Assembly (NCBI RefSeq): GCF_015477605.1
Contig: NZ_JADLQX010000001.1
Span: 372,001 to 436,000 of the forward strand
Direction: 5' to 3'
Length of the DNA stretch: 64,000 nt
Origin: Nocardia amamiensis
Lineage (GTDB): Bacteria; Actinomycetota; Actinomycetes; Mycobacteriales; Mycobacteriaceae
A program made the position numbers and the translations under genes. The notes below the pieces were generated by a model that was given only the letters and a program-made list of their open reading frames with translations, was not told where the DNA came from and searched no databases. This document shows, piece after piece, positions 8,876 to 18,559 of the stretch (within the stretch, counting starts at the first letter, position 1; every line of letters starts with the position of its first letter).

Positions 8876-8911
8876 ATTCGGCTCCCCAGCCGGAAGGCGG
8901 GGGAGCCGAAT
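8876..8911. terminator. Bidirectional stem-loop terminator
   Basis: A perfect 12-bp stem, 8876-8887 with 8900-8911, and a 12-base loop. It lies between the convergent VOC remnant and the DUF3068 gene. There is no long T-run, as is usual in actinomycetes. Confidence 0.7.
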
Positions 8912-8930
8912 CAGGTGGTGATCAGCCGGA

Positions 8931-10082
8931 TCAGGGTTGTTTGTCGATCCGGATCTGCTCGGTGGGCGCGTCATCGCCGCCGCGACCGGCCGCACCCCGA
9001 GGGGCGGGGCCGCCAGGACGCTGGCCCGGGGCGCCGCCGGTGCGTGCGCGCGCCGGGGCCGGCCCGCCGCGGACACCGAGGAACACGCCTGCGATCAGCG
9101 CGATCACACCGAGGACGCCGAGGACGATCGGCATGATCCGGCCGTACAGCGCCAGCTTGTCGATGTTCTCCTTCGCCACCGAGGCCTGCGACTCGACGGT
9201 GTTCTCGTCGAACACGAGGTGCGACTTCAGCGCGGTGACTTCCGCCTTGTCCGCGGTGCGCGAGTAGTACAGGTGCAGCGCCTCGCCGCCCTTGACCACC
9301 GTGCCGGTCTCCGGCTCGACCCACAGGTCACGGGTGTTGGTGTAGTACCGGTACATGGTCACCGGCTCCTCGCCGCCCTCGACGCCCCACTTGGCGGCGG
9401 GCAGGCTCAGCCGGTTGGTCGGCGACTGGACCACGTCGTTCAAGTTGGTGGCGGGCACCGACATCTGGAAGTGGTAGACCTTCAGACTGTTGATCTCGGT
9501 CTCTTCGACGAAGTTGACGTCGTAGGTCTTGCGCACGTTGAGATCGAAGTACGGGTAGGTCTTCTTCTCGGTGCCGATCGGGAACCGGTACTGCAGGCCG
9601 GTGTGCTGCACCGGGTCGGCGATGCTCTCGCCTTCCTTGGTGGTGGTGACCGCGATGGAGCCGTTGGGCTCGGTGGAGACCGGCATGCCGGTCACCCGGT
9701 CGATGGTCACCCGGTCGATGGTGGCGGTCAGCAGGCCGGTGTCGCCCTGCTTGTCGATGCGCCGCAGCGTCTGGCCCGCCTGCACCGTCATCTTCTCGGC
9801 ATCGGCCGGGTCCTCGACGGTGAGGAACCGCTGCGAGACGAGCGGGACGTTGGTGTCGACTTTGGCGGAACCCTCCGGCGCGGTCAGCGACTTGGAGTCG
9901 AGCACGAGGCTGTCCTCACCGGGCTGATTCGTCGCGATCGTGGTGATCTCCAGATCGAGGGGAGTCTTCGCCAGCTTGTCGACGGTGTAGGTCGGGATCA
10001 TCAGTGCGGCGACGATCAGCAGCGCGCCGAGACCCACCAGCAGGCAGGCCACCGTCCTTCTGGTACCGGCACTCAGTGCCAT
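8931..10082 (-). CDS. DUF3068 (PorA-family) membrane-anchored protein (Rv0227c-like)
   Basis: A 383-residue protein with an N-terminal membrane helix (about 11-30, 'VACLLVGLGALLIVAALMIP'), a long extracytoplasmic beta-rich region and a second helix near 330-350 ('IMPIVLGVLGVIALIAGVFLG'). It ends in a Pro/Ala/Arg-rich low-complexity tail. The ATG at 10082 has a strong GAGGAGAG ribosome-binding site, so the longer in-frame start at 10145 is rejected. A 15-base tandem duplication inside the gene (around 9690-9722) gives a doubled 'TIDRV' unit. The family is confined to mycolata and has no assigned activity. Confidence 0.88.
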   Translation of the reverse strand: MALSAGTRRTVACLLVGLGALLIVAALMIPTYTVDKLAKTPLDLEITTIATNQPGEDSLVLDSKSLTAPEGSAKVDTNVPLVSQRFLTVEDPADAEKMTVQAGQTLRRIDKQGDTGLLTATIDRVTIDRVTGMPVSTEPNGSIAVTTTKEGESIADPVQHTGLQYRFPIGTEKKTYPYFDLNVRKTYDVNFVEETEINSLKVYHFQMSVPATNLNDVVQSPTNRLSLPAAKWGVEGGEEPVTMYRYYTNTRDLWVEPETGTVVKGGEALHLYYSRTADKAEVTALKSHLVFDENTVESQASVAKENIDKLALYGRIMPIVLGVLGVIALIAGVFLGVRGGPAPARARTGGAPGQRPGGPAPRGAAGRGGDDAPTEQIRIDKQP

Positions 10083-10285
10083 GCAAACTCTCCTCGTCGT
10101 AGAACACAGGCCGTTCCGGTGAGCACTGCGGGCAGCCCGCGGCACTCGTGAGCCCCGACACTAACAGCCCGATGTCGTACCATGCGGCGTCGAGGCCGGA
10201 AACGGCCGAGAAATCGCCCGAGTTTAGCGCGAAATCTGAAACGTCGGGTTATCAACTGTGAATTCGCGAGGCAGACTGGAGCCTG

Positions 10286-11482
10286 ATGACCGCGACGCTG
10301 CCCACTACCGCACCGGCAACCGAACGGGCCACCGAACGGGTGCGCCCGCGGGCGTTCGTTCCCGCGCTGGAAGGTATGCGCGGAATGGCCGCTCTCGGTG
10401 TGCTGCTGACTCATGTCGCCTTCCAGACCGGAGCCTCGGGAACGCCGGTGATCGGGCGGGTGTGGGGACGGTTCGACATGGCGGTCGCGGTGTTCTTCGC
10501 ACTGTCCGGATTCCTGCTCTGGCGTCCGCACGCCGCGGCCGCGCGCGGCCTCGACACGGCCCCGCCAACCGGCTACTACCTGCGACATCGCGCCGCGCGC
10601 ATCTTGCCGGCCTACTGGGTCGTGGTGGCTGTGGTCCTGGTGCTGCTGCCCAGTGCGGCGGGGACCGCTGGACTGCGGGTGTGGGTGTCGAACCTGGCGC
10701 TGCTGCAGGTGTTCGTGCCGCTGACGCTGACCGACGGGCTGACCCAGATGTGGAGTCTCTCGGTCGAGGTGGCCTTCTATCTGGTGTTGCCGTTGCTGGC
10801 CTTCGCGCTGGTTCGATTGCGCGGCGCGGCGGCGCGCTGGCGGATCCCCGTGCTGCTCGCCGGCGCCCTGATCAGTCTCGGTTGGAACTTCATTCCGGTG
10901 CCGACGCCGGACGCGATCCATGCCGACAACTGGCTGCCCGGTTATTTGCCGTGGTTCGCAGCGGGCATGCTGCTCGCCGAACTCGCCGACCATAGCGTTC
11001 GGCTATCACGGTGGTGGAAGGTGGCTGGGAATCAGCCGTTGATGTGGACGGTCGCGACCGTCGCATTCCTGCTCGCGGCGACTGATCTCGCCGGACCGGC
11101 CGGGCTGACCAGAGCCGAACCCTGGCAGTACGTGGTGAAGATGGGCTTGGGCGCGATCATCGGCTTCACCTTGCTCGCGCCGCTGGTGCTGCGGGACCCG
11201 GCGGCGCGGCCGCACCGCTGGCTGGAGTCGCCGGTGGCCGCGACGCTCGGGCGCTGGTCCTACGGCATCTTCATCTGGCATCTTGCGGTGCTGACGATCG
11301 TGTTCCCGGTGTTCGGCATCCTGCCCTTCTCGGGGGACTTCGTCTATGTCCTCGTGCTCACCGTCGCGATCACCCTCCCGGTGGCCGCAGCCAGCTACGC
11401 GCTGGTCGAGGAGCCGGTGCGGCGCTGGGTCCGCAAACGGGACCGGGTGAAGCGGGACGAACAGCCGCAGCCCGCACCCTGA
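10286..11482 (+). CDS. Acyltransferase 3 family membrane protein (Rv0228-like)
   Basis: A 398-residue integral membrane O-acyltransferase with about ten helices. The family signature 'PALEGMRGMAALGVLLTHVAF' (28-47) carries the Arg and the conserved His of the Acyl_transf_3 fold. 'FFALSGFLLWRPH' and 'MWSLSVEVAFYLVLPLL' are also typical. Such enzymes transfer acetyl, succinyl or similar groups from the cytoplasm onto extracytoplasmic glycans or lipids. It lies next to DUF3068 and envelope-glycan genes, as in mycobacteria. The acceptor is unknown. Confidence 0.9.
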   Translation: MTATLPTTAPATERATERVRPRAFVPALEGMRGMAALGVLLTHVAFQTGASGTPVIGRVWGRFDMAVAVFFALSGFLLWRPHAAAARGLDTAPPTGYYLRHRAARILPAYWVVVAVVLVLLPSAAGTAGLRVWVSNLALLQVFVPLTLTDGLTQMWSLSVEVAFYLVLPLLAFALVRLRGAAARWRIPVLLAGALISLGWNFIPVPTPDAIHADNWLPGYLPWFAAGMLLAELADHSVRLSRWWKVAGNQPLMWTVATVAFLLAATDLAGPAGLTRAEPWQYVVKMGLGAIIGFTLLAPLVLRDPAARPHRWLESPVAATLGRWSYGIFIWHLAVLTIVFPVFGILPFSGDFVYVLVLTVAITLPVAAASYALVEEPVRRWVRKRDRVKRDEQPQPAP

Positions 11483-11496
11483 TCCGCGGCGCTGCG

Positions 11497-11997
11497 TCAG
11501 CCGTCCAGTTGCCGGTGCATGTCCAGCAGATGGTGGCGCAGTTCGTGCAAGGTGTGCAGCGCGAGCCAACGCAGCGAGCGATCCGCGGGCTCGGGATAGG
11601 GGAAGCTCAGGGTGCGTTCCCAGTCCTCGTCGCCGAGTCGCTCCAGCACGTTGGCGAACAGCAGCGCGGCGTCGCGGATCTGGCGGGCCACGTCCGCGGG
11701 AGCCTGCTCCGCGTAGCCGTCGTGCTCGACCCGCTCGTCCCGGCCCATCGGCGTGGCGACCGGATTTTCCGAGCGGCGCGCGCCCAGCACACGCTCGCGC
11801 TGGGCGAGCAGCACATCCCGCACATGGCAGGCGTATTCCAGCGGCGACCACACGTCGGGCTTGCCGCGCTGCCGTAACTTGCCGATATCCGCGCCGAGCA
11901 AGTCCGCGTACTCCACTGCGTGTTCCCGCGCCAGTGGCGGCACCTCGGCCGCCGAAGCCAAGTCGTAGACGAAACCGCATTCGGCACAGGTGTTCAC
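11497..11997 (-). CDS. DinB-like metal-binding protein with an N-terminal Cys pair
   Basis: The 166-residue product has the four-helix DinB/YfiT layout: 'LEYACHVRDVLLAQRERVLG' in the second helix and 'HTLHELRHHLLDMHRQL' at the C-terminus supply the His ligands of the family's metal site. Unusually it starts with 'MNTCAECGFVYD', a CxxC knuckle that could bind zinc. Related mycothiol- or bacillithiol-linked proteins act as thiol transferases or maleylpyruvate isomerases, but activity cannot be predicted here. It is convergent with the acyltransferase gene with a 14-base gap. Confidence 0.75.
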   Translation of the reverse strand: MNTCAECGFVYDLASAAEVPPLAREHAVEYADLLGADIGKLRQRGKPDVWSPLEYACHVRDVLLAQRERVLGARRSENPVATPMGRDERVEHDGYAEQAPADVARQIRDAALLFANVLERLGDEDWERTLSFPYPEPADRSLRWLALHTLHELRHHLLDMHRQLDG

Positions 11998-12220
11998 GCG
12001 GGGTCACGTTAGCAACGACTGGCGTTGCGGCGCACGGCGAATGCGCGCCTTCGCGCGCGGAACCCCGACCGTGCGCCAGCGGTAAAGGCAGTGGTCCTCA
12101 TCGCGGTGCGGCGCGATCTCCACCCATGTCCCGCGACAGGCGTCTACCAGCGACACGTGGATGCCCGCACGCGCCGAGCAAGCCCGGAGGGCCCGGTGAC
12201 CGCACCCGATAGCCGGTCGA

Positions 12221-15200
12221 TCAGTCGGGGGCCGGTCGGCTGATCTCGTTTCCGGACTCGGCCGACCGTCTCGTGTCCGGCCGGTTTTCGCGCTGAGGCA
12301 GCGCCGCGATTCCCACCGCGATGACCGCGATCAGCGCGGGCAGCTGCACCAGCAGGGACCCGCCCATATAACCGTCGGGTGAGCGCCATGGGCCGGTGGA
12401 CAGCGCGGCGGCGGACAGCGCGGTACCCACTCCCGCCACGACGACGAGCGCTCGGGGGGCCGTGCGTGGCCTGAAACGCGTTGCGCCCAAGCCGATCACC
12501 GTGACAATCGCACCTACCGGGCCCGCGATCAGCGTGGTCGCACCGGCGAGCCCGGCCGCGCCCATCCACCTCCGGCCCCAAGTGGCCAGGGCTGAATCCG
12601 CAGGCGAGTTCTGTTGGGTGGCGAGCGCATCCGAGACCCTGCGAGTGTGCTCGGCCGCGGTGACATCCAGTCGCCTCGCCGTGCGCTCCCGACGTGGAGT
12701 GGCGAGAACGGCGAGCGGGATGAGCAGCAGCAGGCCGCCGAAGATGCCGAGGCGGTACCAGCGGTCGACCGGAAACGAGACGGTGACCGGGCCGGTGGCG
12801 TCGGCGGGCAGCAGCCAGGCTTGCTGCCAGCCGTCGGCCACCACCGGCTCGAGCACGCGCCCGTCCGCGGTGGTCGCATGCCAACCGACGTTGGTGCTCA
12901 GGGGAAGCACGAGCAACCGTGTGCCCGCGTCGGACAAGGGCGCGGGGGCAGGTTCCGTCCCGTTGCGGTCCAAGCGCAGACGGTCCACGACGAACAGATC
13001 GGTCGGCCCGACCGACACGTCGACCCGGCCCTGCGGCAGCGTCAGCTCGCCCGGCGTCTCGGCCGCGTCGGTGCAGACGCGAGCGGGAACCGGTGCGCCG
13101 GAGTGCAATTCGGCGGCGGTCGCGGTGACGGTGGTGGCCAGGATCCGGCCGCCGGCCTCGATCGTCGGTCCAAGTGCGCACGGGACGGTGAGTTCACGAT
13201 CCAGCGGCGCGGGCTCGGGGTAGTCCGGTCCGAGCACCGTCACCTCCGCCAGGCCGGACGGTTGGGTCTGGGCGAATCCGAGCGCGGTCTGGTCCAGCAC
13301 CGGTCGCCAGGTGCGCATGCTGAGTTCGATCCGGTCGGTCACGGTGGGGTGCAAAGAGACGCGCGCCGGCGTGCCCGGGTCGGCTTCTTCCAGCTCGCGC
13401 ACCTGCGGGCCGTCGCCCAGATTCACCGTCACCGAGGTCGGGGCCGCGGGCAGGCCGCCGAGCGAGGGGGTCAGCTCCAACCCGGTCACCAGCGCTGGTT
13501 CGGGCAGCTCGATCGTGAGGGTCGGCCTGCCGCCGGTCGGATTGCGGACCGAGTCCTCCACCGCGGTCCAGCTCGTGCGTGGATCGCCATCGGTCGTGGC
13601 GAACGCGGCCCCGCGCAGGTCACCGACATCGGCCTTGCCCCTGGCTACCGGGCGGCCGCGGTCGGTCAGCAGCGCTTCCAGCGCGGGCCCCTGCCTGGTC
13701 CGGACGGTCAGCTCCGGAGTGACCGTCATCGGTTCGGGAACCTCGAGCGTGCGCTGGAACGTTCCCGGTTCCTCCGGCGCCAACGCGAGCCCTTTGCTGC
13801 ACCGCACGCGGTCGGGCGCGTCGAAACAGGCGCTGCGGCCGGGGAATTCCTGGCCCAGATCCCACGCGCGCACCTGCGCGCCCACCGGAGTGGGCGGCAA
13901 CACCGTCCGATGCCTGATATCGACGCGGACCGGCGCGTCACGCTCGGAATAGTCGTCCAGGGTCAGTTCGCTGATGCCGAATTGCCCGCCGAGAGAGCCG
14001 CCTTCGGTGCGGATGGCGGTGATGGTGAGCCAGTCGGTCTTGCCCGCGGGCAGCGAAACCGAGACCGGCGCACCGGGTTCGGGCACCCGGGCCGAGACGG
14101 TGCCGTTGGCGGTGCGCACCTCGATCCACTTGACCGGATCGCCGATGGCGGCCGAGCTGGTGGTCAGGCTCAGCTGCCCGGTCTCGAGCGGGCGATCGAG
14201 GTCGAGCCGCAGCCACTGTCCCAGCGCGCGCTCGATGCCGTTACTGATCCAGGCGGTGGCGGGATCGCCGTCCACGACAGCCGCGGTCGAGCTGCCTGGC
14301 GCCGCACCACCGAGTTGGGTGGCGTCCGCGGCCGAACTGGACGCGGTGATCGTCGCGCCGGACCATTCGCCGCGCACCAGCTCCGCGCCGGGCACCGGAT
14401 AGTCCGGGACCAGGTTGTGCGTGCGGCGCGCGTCATCGGGAGCCCGCAGCGCCGAGTTGTGGTTGTCCACCCGGCCGAAATCGGCTTCCCGATCCATCGG
14501 GGAGTCGGTGACGGTCACCGGGCCGATGGGCAGCCCGGCTCGGGTCGCGTCGGCGGCCAGCACGGTGGGAGTCTCGGCGGCGGCGTGGTCGCGGTGCATT
14601 CGTTCGAGCACTTCCGGCCCGCCCTGCACGACCGGCACGTCGCCGAGCGGCACGGTGTACGCCCCGGGGAACGACTCCGGTGCGCCGGTGCCGCCGCGCA
14701 CCTCGGCGGGCGTTCCCGGACCGCGTGCGTCCACCCGGTAGATCTCGACCGCCGGGTACGGCGGGCGCAGGTCGCCGTCGGCCACCAGGCCGTCGGCGAT
14801 CACCAGCGATTCGATCGGGTTGCCGAACTCGGCGACCCTGGTGAGCCCGGGCGAGCCGTCCAGCGCTTGGTGGGCCAGCATCGGCCGCGTGGAGCGGGAG
14901 GTTTCCGGGTCCAGGTCGTTGCGCAGCACCACGATGCCGATGCCCTGGGCGGCCAGCGTCGGGGCCAGCCCGGTCGAGGGCCTGCCGTCGGCGATCAGCC
15001 GCTGCACCGAATCCATGGCGCGGATGGTGCCGGGCGGGTTCAGCGGCACCGCGTCGCGAACCGCCCACGGCGTGCCGGCCAGCGCTTGCAGGGGTTCGTC
15101 GCGGGTCAGTCCCCAGACCTGGCTGCCGAACGGAGCGCCTGGCACCACCAAGGCGCGGGTGTCGGCGGCATTGTCTCGCAGCCAGTCCGCGGTCTGCTGC

Positions 15201-16597
15201 CAGTAGGCGGGCACCCGGTCGTAGGCGCCGCGCGGCGCGAGCTTGCCGGTCCAGGCCAGCGACGTGGACAGGGCCAGCGCGGTGAGGATCAGGGCGGCGA
15301 CCGCGACCGCGCGGTCCCGCTCCGGATGGGCGAACGCGCCGCGCCAGACCGGCATCGGCACCGAGCCCGGCAGCGGCACCCGAGCCAGCAGCTGAGCCAG
15401 ACCGAGCACGAGCGGGATGCGGATCAGTGGCTCCAGCTTGTGCACATTGCGCAGCGGAGCGCCGCCGGAATCCAGGAAGACACGCACCGACTCGGCGAAC
15501 GGCCCGCCCAGCTCGCCGACGAACCCCGCGCAGATGCCGACCAGCCCGACGCACAAGATCAGCGCGAGCCTGCCCCGGTACGGCATGGACCGCAGGGCCA
15601 AGCCCGCCATGCCCGCCGCCGCCACCAAGCCGGTCGCCAGGACCGCCGCGGGCTGGGTCACCAGCACCGCGCCCGCGATGCGCTCCGGCGAGACGAACGG
15701 CGTCCAGCTGTCGGTGCCGCGCAGCACCTCGCCGAGCGAGGCCCACTGCGTGGTCACGCCCGAGGATTCGATGTAGTCCAGGAACGGCGGACTCACCTTG
15801 CCGAGCAGCAGCAGCGGCACCGCCCACCAGAACGTGGCGAGCACGAGCAGCGGGAGCCAGGCCGCGGTGAAGCGCCACCAGCGCCGGTTCGGCCGGTAGG
15901 AGGCCCACCAGAGCAGCGCGGGCAGGAAGGCGGCCACCGTCGCCACCGCGTTGACCGAGCCCATCAGGGCCAAGGCCAGCGCGCTGCCCGCGGGCGACGT
16001 GGCTCCACCGCGCCGCCGGTCCCGCTGGGCGATGCCGAGGGCGGCCGGCGCGAGCAGCACCCATGGGGCCAGCATCATCGGCAGCGTCTCCGAGGAGATC
16101 GAGCCGAGCGTGGTCAGCACCCGCGGCGACAGCGCGAACGCGATCGCCGCGACGACGCGCGAGCCGCGCGTGCCGATGCCGAGCGTCTCGCACAGCCGGA
16201 CGATCCCCCAGAATCCGGCGAGCAGCAGCAGCGCCCACCAGATCCGCTGGGTCACCCAGGCAGGGACGCCGAGCACGTGGCCCAGCGAGAAGAAAGCGCC
16301 ATGCGGAAAGAAGTATCCGTAGGCCTGGTTCTGCACCTGGCCCATCGGCGCCTGGCTGCTCCACAGATGGCTCGCGCGTTCCAGGAAGCCGAGCGGATTC
16401 TGCGCAAGGTCGTACTTCGTGTCGGCGACCGTGTGTCCGGGTGCCTGTACGAAAGTCAGCAGGAACGCCGCGACGACCGTCGCGGCGAACCAGCGTCTAC
16501 CGAGCGGCGCGGTGCTGTGCTGCCCCGGCGCCGCGGAAGATCCGAGCGAGTCGGCAGGTGAAGGGGAGGTCAGCGGGTCAGCGGCTGCCGTACTCAA
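12221..16597 (-). CDS. aftD: Alpha-(1->3)-arabinofuranosyltransferase AftD
   Basis: A very large (1458 aa) GT-C membrane glycosyltransferase that adds arabinofuranose branches to arabinogalactan and lipoarabinomannan from decaprenyl-phospho-arabinose, acting outside the membrane. An N-terminal helix cluster begins at about residue 36 and carries the GT-C loop with Asp in 'HTVADTKYDLAQNPLGFLE'. A long extracytoplasmic part from about 470 to 1280 contains carbohydrate-binding beta-sandwich segments ('SFPVDRWYRLGIF' ends it). Four or more helices close the protein. Length and order match mycobacterial AftD. The TTG start at 16597 overlaps the DUF2613 gene by 20 bases and implies translational coupling; no ATG or GTG lies nearby. 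Confidence 0.93.
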   Translation of the reverse strand: MSTAAADPLTSPSPADSLGSSAAPGQHSTAPLGRRWFAATVVAAFLLTFVQAPGHTVADTKYDLAQNPLGFLERASHLWSSQAPMGQVQNQAYGYFFPHGAFFSLGHVLGVPAWVTQRIWWALLLLAGFWGIVRLCETLGIGTRGSRVVAAIAFALSPRVLTTLGSISSETLPMMLAPWVLLAPAALGIAQRDRRRGGATSPAGSALALALMGSVNAVATVAAFLPALLWWASYRPNRRWWRFTAAWLPLLVLATFWWAVPLLLLGKVSPPFLDYIESSGVTTQWASLGEVLRGTDSWTPFVSPERIAGAVLVTQPAAVLATGLVAAAGMAGLALRSMPYRGRLALILCVGLVGICAGFVGELGGPFAESVRVFLDSGGAPLRNVHKLEPLIRIPLVLGLAQLLARVPLPGSVPMPVWRGAFAHPERDRAVAVAALILTALALSTSLAWTGKLAPRGAYDRVPAYWQQTADWLRDNAADTRALVVPGAPFGSQVWGLTRDEPLQALAGTPWAVRDAVPLNPPGTIRAMDSVQRLIADGRPSTGLAPTLAAQGIGIVVLRNDLDPETSRSTRPMLAHQALDGSPGLTRVAEFGNPIESLVIADGLVADGDLRPPYPAVEIYRVDARGPGTPAEVRGGTGAPESFPGAYTVPLGDVPVVQGGPEVLERMHRDHAAAETPTVLAADATRAGLPIGPVTVTDSPMDREADFGRVDNHNSALRAPDDARRTHNLVPDYPVPGAELVRGEWSGATITASSSAADATQLGGAAPGSSTAAVVDGDPATAWISNGIERALGQWLRLDLDRPLETGQLSLTTSSAAIGDPVKWIEVRTANGTVSARVPEPGAPVSVSLPAGKTDWLTITAIRTEGGSLGGQFGISELTLDDYSERDAPVRVDIRHRTVLPPTPVGAQVRAWDLGQEFPGRSACFDAPDRVRCSKGLALAPEEPGTFQRTLEVPEPMTVTPELTVRTRQGPALEALLTDRGRPVARGKADVGDLRGAAFATTDGDPRTSWTAVEDSVRNPTGGRPTLTIELPEPALVTGLELTPSLGGLPAAPTSVTVNLGDGPQVRELEEADPGTPARVSLHPTVTDRIELSMRTWRPVLDQTALGFAQTQPSGLAEVTVLGPDYPEPAPLDRELTVPCALGPTIEAGGRILATTVTATAAELHSGAPVPARVCTDAAETPGELTLPQGRVDVSVGPTDLFVVDRLRLDRNGTEPAPAPLSDAGTRLLVLPLSTNVGWHATTADGRVLEPVVADGWQQAWLLPADATGPVTVSFPVDRWYRLGIFGGLLLLIPLAVLATPRRERTARRLDVTAAEHTRRVSDALATQQNSPADSALATWGRRWMGAAGLAGATTLIAGPVGAIVTVIGLGATRFRPRTAPRALVVVAGVGTALSAAALSTGPWRSPDGYMGGSLLVQLPALIAVIAVGIAALPQRENRPDTRRSAESGNEISRPAPD

Positions 16598-16748
16598 CGT
16601 TGTTCAGCAGCGAGGAGTCCTTGTCGCCGCTGCGGTCGATCTCCGGTCGCGTGTTCTGCTGCACGGCCATGGTGATGAGGAGAACACCGATCACGCCCAG
16701 CACGGCGCCCGCGACCGCACTCGCAACACCAGGGACAGCAAACTTCAT
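16578..16748 (-). CDS. DUF2613 small membrane protein (Rv0236A-like)
   Basis: A 56-residue single-pass membrane peptide: 'MKFAVPGVASAVAGAVLGVI' starts the helix, and a hydrophilic tail ends 'LLNNVEYGSR'. The ATG at 16748 has a GGAGTGCC ribosome-binding site; longer in-frame starts have none. It overlaps the start of aftD, as its counterpart does in mycobacteria. The family is restricted to mycolata. A partner role for AftD is inferred only from the conserved overlap. Confidence 0.88.
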   Translation of the reverse strand: MKFAVPGVASAVAGAVLGVIGVLLITMAVQQNTRPEIDRSGDKDSSLLNNVEYGSR

Positions 16749-16920
16749 CGGGGCACTCCAATACGTCGATGCAGGCACGTTCCCGGTCAACCTAGCAGGA
16801 CGTCCGGTATTTGTATGCGTTCAGGCCGCGGAATTCGGATCGACTTGTCCCGCGGATCTACTCTGCCGACACGCTGACCTGCATGTGACCGGCCACACAG
16901 GTGCACAGGCATTCGGAAGA

Positions 16921-18015
16921 TCACTTCGCGTGGAGCGTGCAGTGCAGCGCGCCGAGCAGGGTGCGCAACTTCGCGGTAGTCTCGTCCAGCTCCGCGTGCG
17001 GGTCGGAGGCCGCGACGATGCCGCCGCCCGCGTACGCGTGCACCGTGCGCCCGTCGGCCGAGAGTTCCGCACTGCGGATCGCGACCATCCACGCCCCGTC
17101 GCCGTCCGCGTCGCACCAGCCGACGGCTCCGCCGTAGAACCCGCGGTCTTCCTCGATGTGCGCGATGGTGTCCAGGGCGAGGTCGGTCGGGGTGCCGCAG
17201 ACCGCGGGCGTCGGGTGCAGCAACACCGCCAGGTCGAGCGCGGTGATCGAGGTGTCGCGCAGGCGTCCGCCGATCGGCGTAGCGAGATGCCATACCTCCG
17301 GTGTGCTGATCAGCTCCGGGCTGTCCGGAATGGACAGTTCAGCGCAGATCGGCCCGAGCCGATCCCTGATCCAGTCGATAACGAACGCGTGCTCGGCCCG
17401 ATTCTTGGTGCTGGCCAGCAGTTCTCGCGCCTGCGCTGCGTCGGCGTCCGGGTCGGGCAGCCGCGGCAGCGTGCCCGCCAGCGGACGCAGCGTGACCGTG
17501 TCGCCGTGCCTGGCGATCAGCACTTCCGGCGTGGCCCCGACCAGGGTCGCACCGGGACGTCCCGCGGGCGTCAGGTCGACGGCGAAGACGTTCGCGTGCG
17601 GGTGCCTGGTGAGCAGGTGTCCGGCGACGAGTTCCGGGTCGAGCGCGAATGCGGCCTCCAGCAGCACCGATCGCGCCGCGACGACCTTGCGCAGCGGTTG
17701 CGCCGGATCACCCAGTTGCTCGACAAGTTTCGTCACCCGCGCGACATGCTCTGCCGGGCTGGGTATTTCGGCGACCACCCGGACCGCGGGCAGATCGGGC
17801 AGCGCGGCGGGTCGCCACGGGCCGGCCGTGTGCTCGGCGCGTTCGGGCACAGTCAGGGCGGCGGGCCTGCGCGGATCGAAGGGCAGTGCGCCGACGACCA
17901 GCTCCGCGCTCCCGTCCCGCAGCGCCGCGGCCGCGCGCTGCGCGTCATCGAAGACGACCCGGCTCCCGTATCCCCGGACAACCCCGTCGGCGCGAGCAAG
18001 CAGGAACCCATCCAT
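16921..18015 (-). CDS. Isochorismate synthase (MenF/EntC family)
   Basis: A 364-residue chorismate-utilising enzyme converting chorismate to isochorismate with Mg2+. Family motifs are 'KVVAARSVLLEA', 'GATPEVLIARHGD', 'LRPLAGTLPR', 'HPTPAVCGTPTDLAL', 'EEDRGFYGGAVGW' and the final 'YAGGGIVAASDPHAELDET' with the metal-binding Glu. It is near the length of Rv3215 (recalled as entC). Isochorismate feeds salicylate for mycobactin/nocobactin siderophores or menaquinone; with no neighbouring pathway gene, which one is not decided here. Confidence 0.9.
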   Translation of the reverse strand: MDGFLLARADGVVRGYGSRVVFDDAQRAAAALRDGSAELVVGALPFDPRRPAALTVPERAEHTAGPWRPAALPDLPAVRVVAEIPSPAEHVARVTKLVEQLGDPAQPLRKVVAARSVLLEAAFALDPELVAGHLLTRHPHANVFAVDLTPAGRPGATLVGATPEVLIARHGDTVTLRPLAGTLPRLPDPDADAAQARELLASTKNRAEHAFVIDWIRDRLGPICAELSIPDSPELISTPEVWHLATPIGGRLRDTSITALDLAVLLHPTPAVCGTPTDLALDTIAHIEEDRGFYGGAVGWCDADGDGAWMVAIRSAELSADGRTVHAYAGGGIVAASDPHAELDETTAKLRTLLGALHCTLHAK

Positions 18016-18085
18016 GGGACCAAACTAACCCCGTCATCGGTGTCCCATCGCCCTCGAGCGACCCAAGTCTCACCAGTCGCGCGGC

Positions 18086-18559
18086 TCAGGGATGCTTTCC
18101 GGGCGGGACGAGCAGGACGGGGCGGTGGCAGTGCTTGAGGACGGCATCGGCCACGCTGCTGTGCAGCAGCGCACGGATACCGGTGGCGCCGCGAGTGCCC
18201 GCGACGATGATGTCGACGTCCAGTGCGTCGGCGCAGTCGACGATGGCGTTCCAGATCGTCGAGGTGCATTCCGCGGTGCGCGCCTCGGCGTTCAAGCCCG
18301 CCAGCTCGGCAAGCCGCACGCCCTCGGTGTTGACGGCGCGTGCGTCGACGTAGGCGATGTCCTCGATCTCGTCATCGGGCACCCATTCCGGCTGCATGAC
18401 ACCCGACAGCCCAGAGAGCCGGGCGGCTTGACGCACCATCGGTTCCCACGCGGTCAGCACGATGGCTCGATTCGCGGTGAGGAACCGCCCGGCGTATTCG
18501 ATGGCGCGCTTGGCGTTCTCGGAGCCGTCGTAGGCGATGAGCATCAGATCGCAGGGCAC
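18086..18559 (-). CDS. Universal stress protein (UspA domain)
   Basis: A single UspA domain of about 157 residues: N-terminal strand 'LMLIAYDGSENAKRAIEYAG' with the conserved Asp, and C-terminal 'DIIVAGTRGATGIRALLHSS' near the G-2x-G-9x-G(S/T) ATP-binding motif. The last Gly is replaced by His ('HSS'), so ATP binding may be weakened. The GTG at 18559 is chosen because AGGAGGT lies five to six bases upstream; an in-frame start at 18583 would place that site inside the gene. These are cytosolic stress-response proteins. Confidence 0.88.
   Translation of the reverse strand: MPCDLMLIAYDGSENAKRAIEYAGRFLTANRAIVLTAWEPMVRQAARLSGLSGVMQPEWVPDDEIEDIAYVDARAVNTEGVRLAELAGLNAEARTAECTSTIWNAIVDCADALDVDIIVAGTRGATGIRALLHSSVADAVLKHCHRPVLLVPPGKHP

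Noticed and set aside
12614..16561. 1315-codon open frame on the plus strand
   Set aside because: It is the antisense of aftD. Its translation is Arg/Gly/Gln-rich low complexity without motifs, a usual by-product of high-GC codon use.
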